Assembly (NCBI GenBank): GCA_003552665.1
Contig: PUNW01000166.1
Location: 1-35,251 of the forward strand
DNA length: 35,251 nt
Origin: Spirochaetaceae bacterium
GTDB taxonomy: Bacteria > Spirochaetota > Spirochaetia > DSM-27196 > SLAA01
Direction of reading: 5' to 3'
Of the stretch, positions 22,083-30,603 are shown piece by piece (within the stretch, counting starts at the first letter, position 1; every line of letters starts with the position of its first letter). The notes under the pieces are model-generated. The model was given only the letters and a program-made list of their open reading frames with translations, searched no databases and had not been told where the DNA came from. A program made the translations under genes and the position numbers.

Positions 22083-22583
22083 ATGAAGCGGAACGACAAG
22101 CTGACGGCAGACGACTCGTTCGTCAACTCAATAATCGGCGAAGGCACCCACTTTCGCGGCCATTTGGAGCTCTCGGGGCTTCTGCGCATCGACGGCGATT
22201 TTTCGGGGTCAATCCGTACCAGCGGAAAGGTGATCATTGGTAAGAACGGCAGGGCGGACTGCACGATCGACGCCGGCACGGTGGTCGTGGGCGGCGCGAT
22301 TCGCGGCAATATCTATGCCGAAGAACGAGTCATCGTGCTAGCATCGGCTCTGTTGCTCGGGAATATCTACGCTCCGAAGCTCGTGATCGAGGAAGGGGTG
22401 ATTCTCGACGGGCACTGCGAGATTACCGGGCAGTCTCCGGCGCGCTCGGCTATTCCGGGGGCGGGTCGGGGTATGCTCTCCGGCGCTAACCGGTCGACGC
22501 TCCCGTTCGGCGGCAGCGAGTCGGTCTCGAAGCCCGGCTATGCTGAAGGGGCCCATCAGCCCGCAGCACGAGCCGGCCAGTAA
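22083..22583 (+). CDS. Bactofilin
   Basis: 166-aa bactofilin: a short polar N-terminus (to about 14), the beta-helical core with repeated hydrophobic strands (SIIGEGTHFRGHLELSGLLRIDGDFSGSI, KVIIGKNGRADCTIDAGTVVVGGAIRGNI, ERVIVLASALLLGNIYAPKLVIEEG) and a flexible Gly/Ser/Ala-rich tail. Members polymerise into nucleotide-free filaments at the membrane and position cell-wall enzymes. The upstream M23-fold protein is the likely membrane partner. A second bactofilin gene occurs at 30604. Confidence 0.94.
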   Translation: MKRNDKLTADDSFVNSIIGEGTHFRGHLELSGLLRIDGDFSGSIRTSGKVIIGKNGRADCTIDAGTVVVGGAIRGNIYAEERVIVLASALLLGNIYAPKLVIEEGVILDGHCEITGQSPARSAIPGAGRGMLSGANRSTLPFGGSESVSKPGYAEGAHQPAARAGQ

Positions 22584-22596
22584 GTGGAATGGCGCT

Positions 22597-23106
22597 ATGG
22601 AACGGATCGACAGCGGTGCCTTTTTTTCGCGGCCGAGCGGGCGCCGTGACGCTGGCGGCAAGAAGGGTAAGACCCGCAAGAGCGAGGCGGCGCCTCCCAG
22701 CTTTCTCAGTGCGTTGAGCAGCGTCGAGGAAACCGAAAAGAGTGAGGCGCCCGGGAACGTGACCGACGACAAGCAGACTGCCGCGGCCGAAGAGGCGCAG
22801 GCGCTGCTTGACGAGGTCCATCAGCGCGGAGATCAGCTCAAGCGCGAAATGACGTTGCAGGCGCTTGAACGGTATAAGAGGGCGGTGCAGGCGTTTCTGC
22901 GCTGCGTCGTTGAGCACGGGGTGGCCGTTCACGAATCAACGTCCGGAGCTCATGTCGCCAATCGCAAGCGTTTCACCTTAGTATCGGTGGTGAATACAAG
23001 GCTGGAACGCCTGGCAGCAGGGATGATGGCAACGCAGCGTGATCAGCTCGAAATTCTCGCCCGAGTGGCTGAGATTAACGGCATGCTGGTGAATCTGCTG
23101 CACTGA
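22597..23106 (+). CDS. YaaR-family (DUF327) protein
   Basis: 169-aa protein of the YaaR family. The N-terminal 60 residues are basic and low in complexity (SGRRDAGGKKGKTRKS); the C-terminal domain (about 65-169) is helical, with the conserved VHQRGDQLKREMTLQALERYKRAVQAFLRCVV, FTLVSVVNTRLERLA and QRDQLEILARVAEINGMLVNLL. The start at ATG 22597 (MERIDSG) is preferred to the ORF-track start 22540, which overlaps the bactofilin gene by 44 bp. Function unknown. In Bacillus, yaaR lies in the same cluster as yaaT (ricT), and here the ricT homologue follows 23 bp downstream, so the pairing is conserved across phyla. Confidence 0.82.
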   Translation: MERIDSGAFFSRPSGRRDAGGKKGKTRKSEAAPPSFLSALSSVEETEKSEAPGNVTDDKQTAAAEEAQALLDEVHQRGDQLKREMTLQALERYKRAVQAFLRCVVEHGVAVHESTSGAHVANRKRFTLVSVVNTRLERLAAGMMATQRDQLEILARVAEINGMLVNLLH

Positions 23107-23129
23107 GGCCGCACCTAGGAGAGTCCGAT

Positions 23130-24089
23130 ATGAGTGCAGACGTCCGTTTTGAGACGTTGTCACGATTGGAACCCGGCGAGTGCCGGGAGGAGATTTCACC
23201 CGAAGAGAAGTATGTGCTCGCGCGCGTTCTTCACAGCAACGAGACCGAGCTGTGCTTCAATCCGAGTGAGTTCAGGGTGGCACACAACGAGATCGTGGTG
23301 CTGCCGACGAAGTATGGAGTGGACCTTGGGATCGTGCTCGGATCGATCTCGCCCCACAACGCCGGCGCATGGAAAGAGACGCGCAGCATCAAGCGCATTG
23401 CTACCGAAAAAGATCGAGCCACTTATGGTGAGAATCTGGAGCGCGCCGAGGAGGCCCTTGAGATCTGCCGGCGGTGCGTGGAAGAGCACGGGCTCGATAT
23501 GAAGCTGGTCTCGGCGCACTACCTGTTGGAAGAGCCCAAGCTGTTGTTTTTCTTTACCGCTGACGGACGCGTTGATTTCCGCAGTCTCGTGAAGGATCTT
23601 GTCAGCCGCTTCCTCATGCGGATCGAGCTGCGCCAGATCGGGGTGCGCGATGAGTCTCGCGTGCTCGGCGGCCGCGGCGTTTGCGGCCGCGACTTCTGTT
23701 GTCACGGCCTTACGGACAAGCTCAGCCCGGTTTCGATCAAGATGGCCAAAACGCAGAGTCTGTCGCTCAACTCAATGAAGATATCAGGACCGTGCGGCCG
23801 GCTCCTATGCTGTCTTGCTTACGAGAACGACTATTACGTCTCGCAGAAGGCGAAGCTCCCGGATCTTGGGAACCGGATTGAGTTTGAGGACACCCAGTTT
23901 CGGGTCTGTGATATCAATGTTCTCACCAACCATGTCAAGCTAAGCGGCGAGGACGGGAGGTTGCTGACGCTTCCGGCCTGTCGCCTGCGCTACGATGAGC
24001 GCGCCCGCCGTTGGGTTGTGCGCGAGGAAGGCTGCCCCCGAGCCGAGAGCGACCGAGAGGACGAGGCTTCTCACAACCTGCAAGGCTGA
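23130..24089 (+). CDS. PSP1 domain protein (RicT/YaaT-like)
   Basis: 319-aa PSP1-family protein. The conserved core includes NEIVVLPTKYGVDLGIVLG near the start, LLFFFTADGRVDFRSLVKDL, RIELRQIGVRDESRVLGGRGVCGRDFCCHG and SLNSMKISGPCGRLLCCLAYE. The conserved cysteines (CGRDFCC, CGRLLCC) match RicT, which with RicA and RicF binds 4Fe-4S clusters and steers RNase Y-dependent mRNA maturation in Bacillus. RicA/RicF are not in the window. About 30 residues of charged tail follow. Last gene of the M23-bactofilin-yaaR-ricT operon. Confidence 0.92.
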   Translation: MSADVRFETLSRLEPGECREEISPEEKYVLARVLHSNETELCFNPSEFRVAHNEIVVLPTKYGVDLGIVLGSISPHNAGAWKETRSIKRIATEKDRATYGENLERAEEALEICRRCVEEHGLDMKLVSAHYLLEEPKLLFFFTADGRVDFRSLVKDLVSRFLMRIELRQIGVRDESRVLGGRGVCGRDFCCHGLTDKLSPVSIKMAKTQSLSLNSMKISGPCGRLLCCLAYENDYYVSQKAKLPDLGNRIEFEDTQFRVCDINVLTNHVKLSGEDGRLLTLPACRLRYDERARRWVVREEGCPRAESDREDEASHNLQG

Positions 24090-24168
24090 GGCAGTACGAC
24101 TGAGCGTCCACGGCCGAGGGCCTGACGCCGTCACTCCTTCTGAGTTGAAACCGGACCGGGCACTGCGC

Positions 24169-26346
24169 TCAACGCTCCAAACCCTCGTATTGAAACTTGT
24201 ACAGCGTGGAGTACAGCCCGCTGTTCTGCAGCAGCTCCCAGTGCGTACCCTGCTCCACGAGCTCCCCGTGTGCCAGCACCAGGATCCGATCGGCGTGTTT
24301 AATTGTGGAAAGCCGGTGCGCGATCACGACTGCGCTGCGCCCGGCAAGCACGTGTTTCAGCGCCTGTTGTATCAGCACCTCGGTCTCGGTGTCGATATTG
24401 GCTGTTGCCTCGTCCATGATCAGGACCGGAGGATCATGCGCCAGCACCCGGGCGAAGGCTATCAGTTGGCGCTGGCCGGTTGAGATCACGGTGGCCCCCT
24501 CGTTCAACGGGGTGTAGTACCCATGCGGCAAGCGTTCAATGAACTCGGATGCCTGAGCGGTACGCGCAGCCTCGACAACCTGATCATCACTGAACGGCTT
24601 GCCCAAACGAATATTCTCGGCGACCGTATCGTCGAACAGGAACACATCCTGTTGAATGGGTTGTATCGCCGAGCGCAGCTCGGAGAGCGGTAGGTCGCGG
24701 ATATCGATGCCGTCAAGTAAGATGCGCCCTTCATCGACGTCCCACAGCCTGGTGAGCAGATTGGCGATGGTTGTCTTGCCGGCTCCGGTGAATCCCACGA
24801 TCGCAACTGTTTCGCCGGGCTTGACATGAAAGCTGAGGTCCCGCAACACCGGTTCTCCCGGTACGTACTGAAACGATACATGCTCGAACACCAGCTCTCC
24901 GCGCACCGGCCGGGGCAGGCGCTGCACCCCGTTGTCGGGCACGCGGTCGTCCTGATCGAGCACCGAGAACACCCGTTCTCCTCCCGCCATCGCACTCTGC
25001 AGGAGATTGAACTTCTCGGCGATATCCATTACCGGCCGGTAGAACATGCGCACCAGGTTCAGAAAAGCGATGAGCACGCCGAGCGTAACCAGACCGTCGA
25101 GATAGAAGCGTGCTCCGAAGAACACCACCGCCGCGATCGAAGTGGTCGATAGCAGGTCGATCAGCGGACGAAAAGTCGCGAATACGTACATCTCGCCGAG
25201 ATTGGCATCCAGCAGCTCGCGATTGCGCCGCTCAAACCGGCGGTCTGTCCGCTCCTCCTTCACGAACATCTGTACGATCGCCATTCCGGAGATGTGCTCC
25301 GAAAGGAATGCGTTTACGTTGGAGACCGCATGCCGCACGCGGCGAAACGCGTTGCGCGCTCGAACCCTGAAGACCAGTGTCAGCACGAGCACCGGGGGTA
25401 GGGTCAGCACCACTACCGTAGCGAGCCGTGGATTGAGCAGGTACAGCGTGATTACGACCCCGATCATGATCGCGACGTCTTTCAGCAGGTTAACCAGTAC
25501 CTGGGTGAACAGCTCGTTGATCGTCTCTACGTCGTTGGTGAGCCGGGTGACAATCTTCCCAACCGGATTGTGATCCAGAAAACGCAGCGCCTGATGGACG
25601 GTATGATCGAAAAGCCGCATCCGCAGGTCCTTCATCACACCTTGGCCGACGTAGGCGGTGAGGTAGGTTTGAGCGAAGGTGAATATAAGAACAAACACGA
25701 GCACGCCGAGGAACAGGAAGCTGACGCGAACCACCCCGTCGATGTCATGGCTGCGAAGCCGGCGCAAATCTTCCTCCGGCAGCTGTTCGAGCACCGCGGT
25801 CGGCACGGCTCCGGTTTCGGCGTTTTCGCCGATCAGCTCGTCTCCGGCGGCCTCGCGCGTCTCCTCGCTTAGTGGAAACAGGTAGTAGCCGGCGTGATCG
25901 AGAATACCGTGCTCGCGCAGCACCTCCTGCTCGGCTCCCGAAAGCCGCTGGGCCTCGCTTTCGAGCGCGTACAACGCCTCACCGAGCCGGACATACGTAA
26001 TCTGGTTGGCCTCGAGCAGCGCAACGATCGAATCAGGATGCAGGCTGTCGGCCGGGAAATCGGCGGGAGGCGGGCGGTCTTCTTCGCGCAGCTGCTGTTC
26101 CACCTCGGCTGCCTGTTCGAGATCAAAGCGTCGGTGGGTCGCAAGTAGGTGCTCATCAACGGCGCGCTGCAGCATGACCGGTAGCAGGAGCTCACCGGCA
26201 GTCGAGATTGCCAGGGCAAGCAACGCGAGGATCGCGGCCAGTTTGTAAGGACGTGCGAAGCCCAGGATCCTGCGCATTACCACCGGATCATAACCTTTTG
26301 CGACTTGTTCCTGTTCAAGCGGCCCTTGCGCGTGTTGTCCTCGCAT
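24169..26346 (-). CDS. ABC exporter half-transporter, subunit B, with extracytoplasmic insert
   Basis: 725-aa type IV ABC half-transporter (MdlB-like). TM1 (about 35-60) is followed by a hydrophilic insert of roughly 140 residues (about 66-205, acidic and helical, e.g. RFDLEQAAEVEQQL, ELIGENAETG) before TM2 (about 208-228); ordinary members have only a short loop here. The C-terminal ATPase has Walker A GFTGAGKTT, Q-loop IQQDVFLF, a non-canonical signature ISTGQRQ instead of LSGGQ, Walker B VLIMDEATANID with catalytic Glu, and H-loop AHRLS. It follows subunit A by 27 bp. Pairing with subunit A should give one degenerate and one active ATP site. Substrate unknown (lipid or drug export in relatives). 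Confidence 0.93.
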   Translation of the reverse strand: MRGQHAQGPLEQEQVAKGYDPVVMRRILGFARPYKLAAILALLALAISTAGELLLPVMLQRAVDEHLLATHRRFDLEQAAEVEQQLREEDRPPPADFPADSLHPDSIVALLEANQITYVRLGEALYALESEAQRLSGAEQEVLREHGILDHAGYYLFPLSEETREAAGDELIGENAETGAVPTAVLEQLPEEDLRRLRSHDIDGVVRVSFLFLGVLVFVLIFTFAQTYLTAYVGQGVMKDLRMRLFDHTVHQALRFLDHNPVGKIVTRLTNDVETINELFTQVLVNLLKDVAIMIGVVITLYLLNPRLATVVVLTLPPVLVLTLVFRVRARNAFRRVRHAVSNVNAFLSEHISGMAIVQMFVKEERTDRRFERRNRELLDANLGEMYVFATFRPLIDLLSTTSIAAVVFFGARFYLDGLVTLGVLIAFLNLVRMFYRPVMDIAEKFNLLQSAMAGGERVFSVLDQDDRVPDNGVQRLPRPVRGELVFEHVSFQYVPGEPVLRDLSFHVKPGETVAIVGFTGAGKTTIANLLTRLWDVDEGRILLDGIDIRDLPLSELRSAIQPIQQDVFLFDDTVAENIRLGKPFSDDQVVEAARTAQASEFIERLPHGYYTPLNEGATVISTGQRQLIAFARVLAHDPPVLIMDEATANIDTETEVLIQQALKHVLAGRSAVVIAHRLSTIKHADRILVLAHGELVEQGTHWELLQNSGLYSTLYKFQYEGLER

Positions 26347-26373
26347 GCTCTTATTCTCGCGGCAGCAGCGCTG

Positions 26374-28116
26374 CTAGTGGTGCAGCTGCTTCTCAAGCTG
26401 TTGGATCGTATAGATCTCGCGATAAAACCCGTCGGTCCGGATCAGCTCGTGGTGAGTCCCGCTCTGGGTGATGCGTCCTTCGTCAAGTACGATGACGTTG
26501 TCGGCGCGTTGCAAGGTTGAAACACGGTGTGAGACGATCACCGTGGTCTTGCCCTTGCGGAACTCCAGCAGACCGGTGAGGATTCGTTCTTCGGTTTCGG
26601 TGTCCACCGCCGAAAGGGAGTCATCGAGGATCATTATCTCGGGATCCTTAGCCAGTGCCCTGGCGATGGCAATACGTTGTTTCTGGCCTCCCGAGAGCGT
26701 GATACCGCGTTCGCCCACCACAGTGTCCCACCCATTCGGAAACAGCTCCAGATCACGATCGAGAGCCGCGATTTCGGCCACCCGGCGCAGCAGCGCATCG
26801 TCGGCCTCCTCGAGCGCAAAGGCCAGATTCTCGCGGACGGTTGTCGAAAACAGAAAGCCGTCCTGGGGAACCACGCCGAACAGTGCGCGCAGGTTCCCGA
26901 GCTCATACTCTTCGACCGGCACCCCGCCGACCAAAACACTTCCCGGCGGCGGGTCGATCAGGCGCGGCAAGGTCTTGACGAGCGTAGTCTTGCCGCTTCC
27001 GGTGCGGCCGAGAACGCCGATGCTGTGCCCGGGTTTCACCGTAAATGTGACCTCGGCCAGCACATCCGGGGTGTCTTCCTGGTAGCGGAAACTGAGCGAG
27101 TTGACCTCGATCCCGGTGTGTGCAGCAGTACGGCGGCCGTCCGGCGGACTGACGATCTCAGGCTCTTCACGCAGCACCTGATTGATCCGCGCGAGCGAGG
27201 CCGCGCCGCGTTGAATTACATTTACGGTAAACCCCGCACCGATCATAGGCCAGGTGAGCATCTCGAGGTAGTTCAGGGTGGCGACAAACTCACCCGGGGT
27301 GAAGCCGAGCATGATCACCGACTCACCGCCCACACGCAGCAAAATCAGCATCGTCAGTCCCGACAGGAAGGTGACTGCCGGCATGAAAAGGCCCCAGATT
27401 ATGACGAGCTCAAGGTTGCGCCGCTGATAGTCATAGTTGGCCGCGCCGAACCGTCGCAGGAAGTAGTTTTCCTTTACGAAGCTCTTGATTACGCGAATAC
27501 CGGTGAAGGTTTCCTGTGTGTTCTCGCTGAGCCGCGAGAACCCCTCCTGAACGCGTTTGAAACGCCGGCTGATGGTGCGCCCGAGGCTGACGATGAGAAT
27601 CGAGATCAGTGGGAGGGGCAAAACGGTCAGCAATGCCATCGGCGGCATCTGTACAAACAGAATGACGAGAATCGCGAGGGTCATGAAGATGCCGTCGGCG
27701 GCGGCGACGAGCGCCATCCCGCTCGCCATACGAATCGCCTGCAGGTCGTTTGTGGCGCGCGCCATCAGATCGCCGGTGCGCGTGCGCGCATAGTACGATG
27801 GGTCGAGCTTCAACAGGTGTTTGAACAGATCGCCGCGCAGCTCCACCTCAATCCGCCGTGAGGCCCCGTGGATGAAGTATCGCCAGCCGAAGCGACCGAC
27901 CGCAATGATCGCTGCGAGTGTGCAGAGCTGGAGCATCAGACGGGTGATCGCGCGAATTTGGAAATCACCGGCGGCGATCTCATCAATTGCGATCCGCAGC
28001 AGCTGCGGAATGAACAGTTGTCCCCCGCTCGTGATCGCCAGGGCGGCCAAGCCCACGATGTAGAACCGCAGGTATCTGCGCATGTACGGCAGCAGCGTGC
28101 GGTACTCGGTTATCAC
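26374..28116 (-). CDS. ABC exporter half-transporter, subunit A
   Basis: 580-aa ABC half-transporter (MdlA-like): six TM helices in the first 320 residues, then an ATPase with Walker A GRTGSGKTT, VVPQDGFLF Q-loop, canonical signature LSGGQKQR and Walker B IMILDDSLSAVDT, in which the catalytic Glu is Asp, plus H-loop SHRVS. An Asp at this place is typical of the degenerate half in heterodimeric exporters (TM287/288, TmrAB type), and it complements the aberrant signature of subunit B. Its ATG overlaps the plsC stop (28113-28116). Co-transcription with an acyltransferase makes a lipid-related substrate conceivable, but this is inference. Confidence 0.94.
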   Translation of the reverse strand: MITEYRTLLPYMRRYLRFYIVGLAALAITSGGQLFIPQLLRIAIDEIAAGDFQIRAITRLMLQLCTLAAIIAVGRFGWRYFIHGASRRIEVELRGDLFKHLLKLDPSYYARTRTGDLMARATNDLQAIRMASGMALVAAADGIFMTLAILVILFVQMPPMALLTVLPLPLISILIVSLGRTISRRFKRVQEGFSRLSENTQETFTGIRVIKSFVKENYFLRRFGAANYDYQRRNLELVIIWGLFMPAVTFLSGLTMLILLRVGGESVIMLGFTPGEFVATLNYLEMLTWPMIGAGFTVNVIQRGAASLARINQVLREEPEIVSPPDGRRTAAHTGIEVNSLSFRYQEDTPDVLAEVTFTVKPGHSIGVLGRTGSGKTTLVKTLPRLIDPPPGSVLVGGVPVEEYELGNLRALFGVVPQDGFLFSTTVRENLAFALEEADDALLRRVAEIAALDRDLELFPNGWDTVVGERGITLSGGQKQRIAIARALAKDPEIMILDDSLSAVDTETEERILTGLLEFRKGKTTVIVSHRVSTLQRADNVIVLDEGRITQSGTHHELIRTDGFYREIYTIQQLEKQLHH

Positions 28117-28922
28117 GACGCTCCCTTGTTCTGCAGCGATGGTTCGGGTTCGGCTGGAAAGCCGGGCAAGGTGCGTTTGTCCTCCGCCTGCCAGGCCTCC
28201 ACTTGAGAGCGGATGCGCTCGTGCGCATCGCTGAGAAGCGCAGCGATCTCGCGCTTGTCGGCCGGGGTAGGATATACGTTCACGATACGCGCACGGTAGC
28301 AGGTGTTACGCATCCGCTTTGCGAGCTGGTTCAGATGCGAAAACCGGTATCCTCCGTCGAGTGCGATTGCGATGACCGGCATCCGGTGCGCTTCAAGCAC
28401 ACGGCGCACCGCGCCGGAGTTGAATTGCCGCACCGTCCCGGTCCGCGAGCGAGTGCCTTCGGGGAACACAACCGGCGAGTTGCCGTGCGCGGCGCGCCGT
28501 CCCAGGCTGCGTAGCTGATTCATCGTGGTCTGGAAATCGCTGCGCCGGTCGATCAGTGCGTGGCGCTGCACGCGCAGGACATGCGAAACCGCGGGGAACC
28601 AGTTCTTGAGCTCGCGCTTGGCCACGAAGCGCAGGGCGTGATCCGGCAGGACGACCATCAGCAGGGGGATATCGACCAGACTCTGGTGGTTTGCAACCAC
28701 AAGCGCCGGTTTAGGCAGCGGGTTCTCGACTGCCGAGTTGATCTCGAACTCCAGTCCGGCGTAGAGCCCGGCCATCGTGAACAGCTTATGGGCCATCGCG
28801 GCGACGTTTCTATCGATGTAGCTGCGCGTTCTGCGGTAGCTGAAAACGGTGCCGAGCTTGAACCGGAGATCCCAGAACAGGAGCTGTGCGAGGAGGCAAA
28901 TTAAGAAAACAACACTACCCAT
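28113..28922 (-). CDS. plsC: 1-acyl-glycerol-3-phosphate acyltransferase
   Basis: 269-aa PlsC-family membrane-associated acyltransferase that converts lysophosphatidic to phosphatidic acid. It has an N-terminal hydrophobic helix (GSVVFLICLLAQLLFW), the catalytic HX4D motif NHQSLVDIP, block II-like FRVQRHALIDRR region, and the substrate-binding FPEGTRSRTG. The ORF-track entry starts 54 codons earlier, inside the rpsT promoter region; ATG 28922 gives the usual length. No Shine-Dalgarno is present, and a TAGATT -10 element only 10 bp upstream suggests a nearly leaderless mRNA. First gene of an operon with both ABC half-transporters. Confidence 0.9.
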   Translation of the reverse strand: MGSVVFLICLLAQLLFWDLRFKLGTVFSYRRTRSYIDRNVAAMAHKLFTMAGLYAGLEFEINSAVENPLPKPALVVANHQSLVDIPLLMVVLPDHALRFVAKRELKNWFPAVSHVLRVQRHALIDRRSDFQTTMNQLRSLGRRAAHGNSPVVFPEGTRSRTGTVRQFNSGAVRRVLEAHRMPVIAIALDGGYRFSHLNQLAKRMRNTCYRARIVNVYPTPADKREIAALLSDAHERIRSQVEAWQAEDKRTLPGFPAEPEPSLQNKGAS

Positions 28923-28932
28923 AGACCGTGCA

Positions 28933-28961
28933 AATCTACCGCGAATGCGCCGAAATGGAAA
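28933..28961 (-). promoter_or_regulatory. Putative promoter of plsC
   Basis: On the minus strand TTTCCA (28956-28961), 17-bp spacer and TAGATT (28933-28938). The predicted start is about 28926, four bases before the ATG at 28922. Confidence 0.4.
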
Positions 28962-29023
28962 GTAGCGTCGAGGAGGACGAGACGTTTGGTGCTTCGACTC
29001 TACGGCGATGGCCGCGCATCGTC

Positions 29024-29052
29024 TTGACATGCCGTAAGTTATCTGGTAGCTT
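29024..29052 (+). promoter_or_regulatory. Promoter of rpsT
   Basis: Consensus TTGACA (29024-29029), 17-bp spacer and TAGCTT (29047-29052). Leader of about 55 nt. Strong for a ribosomal protein gene. Confidence 0.7.
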
Positions 29053-29114
29053 GAGCCACCTGTACAATCGGTACGGAAATCCACGGTAAGAGACTGTTAC
29101 GAAGGAGTTGACTA

Positions 29115-29381
29115 TTGGCTGAATATGGACCTGCGGCGAAGCGGCACCGCCAGAGTCTCAAGGCGCGGCTGCATAACCGTTCGATTCGCAGCCGCGTTCG
29201 GACGGCGCAACGAAGCTGCCTGCATGCAATTGAAGCGAAAGACAAAGACCTTGCGGAGCAACGCTATCGCGAGCTTGCGAAGCTTATCGACACGGCCGCC
29301 GGAAAAGGGGTGTTCCACAAGAATACCGCCGCCAGAACCAAGTCCCGACTGAGAAAGAAACTGGATTCATTACTCGTGTGA
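29115..29381 (+). CDS. rpsT: 30S ribosomal protein S20
   Basis: 88-aa S20: AAKRHRQSLKARLHNRSIRSRVRTA and GVFHKNTAARTKSRLRKKL are the conserved basic helices that bind 16S rRNA. The start codon is TTG, 7 bases after GAAGGAG; TTG is common for S20 genes and linked to autogenous control in E. coli. The HU gene follows after 120 bp on the same strand. Confidence 0.95.
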   Translation: MAEYGPAAKRHRQSLKARLHNRSIRSRVRTAQRSCLHAIEAKDKDLAEQRYRELAKLIDTAAGKGVFHKNTAARTKSRLRKKLDSLLV

Positions 29382-29501
29382 CCCTTGCGTGAGCCTGACC
29401 GGGCTCATGTGAGCAGGCTGTGAACTACGAGCACACGGTGCAGTATGAGTGCGTGGCAGATTCGGAAGCGCAACGACTGAGAGCGTAGCGAGGTAGCAAG
29501 C

Positions 29502-29804
29502 GTGTCGGACTCAAAGCTGACGAAGGCGGAGATCGTAGAGTCAATCTCCGAAGAATGTGACGTTAGCAAGAAAGACATCCAACGGATCATCGACCTGTTC
29601 TTCGACGAGGTGAAGAGCGCCTTGAAGCAGGATCGCGTGGTTGAGTTCCGTGGGTTCGGCACCTTCGAGGTGCGCACCCGCAAAGGGCGTGAAAAAGCAC
29701 GAAATCCAAAGACCGGCGACACTGTTCAAGTGCAGCCCCACGGCGTGGTGGTCTTCCGCCCCGGCCGGGAGCTCAAGGAAGCGGTGTGGAGCATCCGCCG
29801 GTAA
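29502..29804 (+). CDS. HU/IHF-family DNA-binding protein
   Basis: 100-aa nucleoid protein: helical dimerisation half (KLTKAEIVESISEECDVSKKDIQRIIDLFF) and the beta-ribbon arm VEFRGFGTFEVRTRKGREKARNPKTG, with the conserved RNPKTG turn that intercalates DNA. Start GTG at 29502 with GAGG upstream. HU versus IHF subtype cannot be decided by eye. It bends and compacts DNA, probably as a homodimer. Confidence 0.94.
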   Translation: MSDSKLTKAEIVESISEECDVSKKDIQRIIDLFFDEVKSALKQDRVVEFRGFGTFEVRTRKGREKARNPKTGDTVQVQPHGVVVFRPGRELKEAVWSIRR

Positions 29805-29808
29805 CGAA

Positions 29809-29837
29809 TTGACATTCAGGCATACCTGTAGGAGAAT
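29809..29837 (+). promoter_or_regulatory. Possible promoter of the response regulator-bactofilin pair
   Basis: TTGACA (29809-29814), 17-bp spacer and a weaker GAGAAT (29832-29837), just after the HU stop codon and about 27 bp before the ATG at 29864. Confidence 0.35.
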
Positions 29838-29863
29838 GAGGTTACCGAGCGGGTGAGGTGGGT

Positions 29864-30589
29864 ATGGAGCCGAAAGGCAAGATTCTAATTGCCGATGATG
29901 AGCAGATCAACCTCGAGTTCTTCGATGTAATGCTGTCGAAGCTGGGATTTGAGGTGGAGACAGCCGAAGACGGGGAGATGGCGCTCGAGAAGGTTCGCGA
30001 AACCGAGCCCGATCTGGTGATTCTCGAGAATATCATGCCGAAGATGTCCGGCTGGGAGGTCACGCGCATGCTCAAGACTGACGATGAGTATGCCGCCTAC
30101 CGCAATACTCCCATCATCATGTTTTCGGCGATGCATGATGTGAAGGACAAGATCGAGGGGTTCGAGCTCGGCATTGAAGACTACATAACCAAGCCGTTCA
30201 ACTTCTCAGAGGTTCTCGCACGCATCCGTGCAGTGCTTCGCAGCCGCGAGTTATCGGAACAGGTAGTACAGCGGGAACGCCGTATCGCGCTGATTGAAAC
30301 GTTGAACAAATCGCTGGTATATTTCACTACGCACCTGCGACTGCCGGTGAAAGATCTGCTGCAGTCGGCGGCAACCCTTGACCCGCGGGATGTCGAGGCG
30401 GTAAAGTCCTTTGTCGAACAGGTCAAGCGGGAGTCTGAAACAACCTTGGCGGCGCTGGACGGGCTCGAGGACGAGATCCAGGATCTGCTGACAAAAGGCG
30501 ACGAGCTGAAATCGCAAGAGCTTACCCTTGATTTGCTTGAAGAAAAGTATCAGAAACACTTCGAACAATACCGGCAGAGCGCAACGTAA
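29864..30589 (+). CDS. Atypical response regulator (Glu at phosphosite) with helical C-terminus
   Basis: 241-aa protein. Receiver domain at 1 to about 125: acidic pair DDE at 11-13, conserved Ser (IIMFSAMHD) and Lys (YITKPF), but the phospho-acceptor position reads LVILENIMP, so Asp is replaced by Glu55. A Glu there often mimics constitutive phosphorylation. The rest is helical; one helix, SLVYFTTHLRLPVKDL, resembles a HisKA H-box in which His and Arg are kept but the conserved Glu and Thr are lost, and no ATPase domain follows. ATG 29864 preferred over GTG 29858. It precedes a bactofilin gene by 14 bp and may regulate or localise with it; no direct evidence. Confidence 0.85.
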   Translation: MEPKGKILIADDEQINLEFFDVMLSKLGFEVETAEDGEMALEKVRETEPDLVILENIMPKMSGWEVTRMLKTDDEYAAYRNTPIIMFSAMHDVKDKIEGFELGIEDYITKPFNFSEVLARIRAVLRSRELSEQVVQRERRIALIETLNKSLVYFTTHLRLPVKDLLQSAATLDPRDVEAVKSFVEQVKRESETTLAALDGLEDEIQDLLTKGDELKSQELTLDLLEEKYQKHFEQYRQSAT

Positions 30590-30603
30590 GGCGCGGATAC
30601 CAC

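Noticed and set aside
26677-27861. 394-aa plus-strand ORF
   Set aside because: Exact antisense of the ABC subunit A gene, which has all family motifs; the plus-strand product is low-quality sequence.
29382-29430. Terminator after rpsT
   Set aside because: GAGCC...GGCTC is only a 5-bp stem without a T-run.
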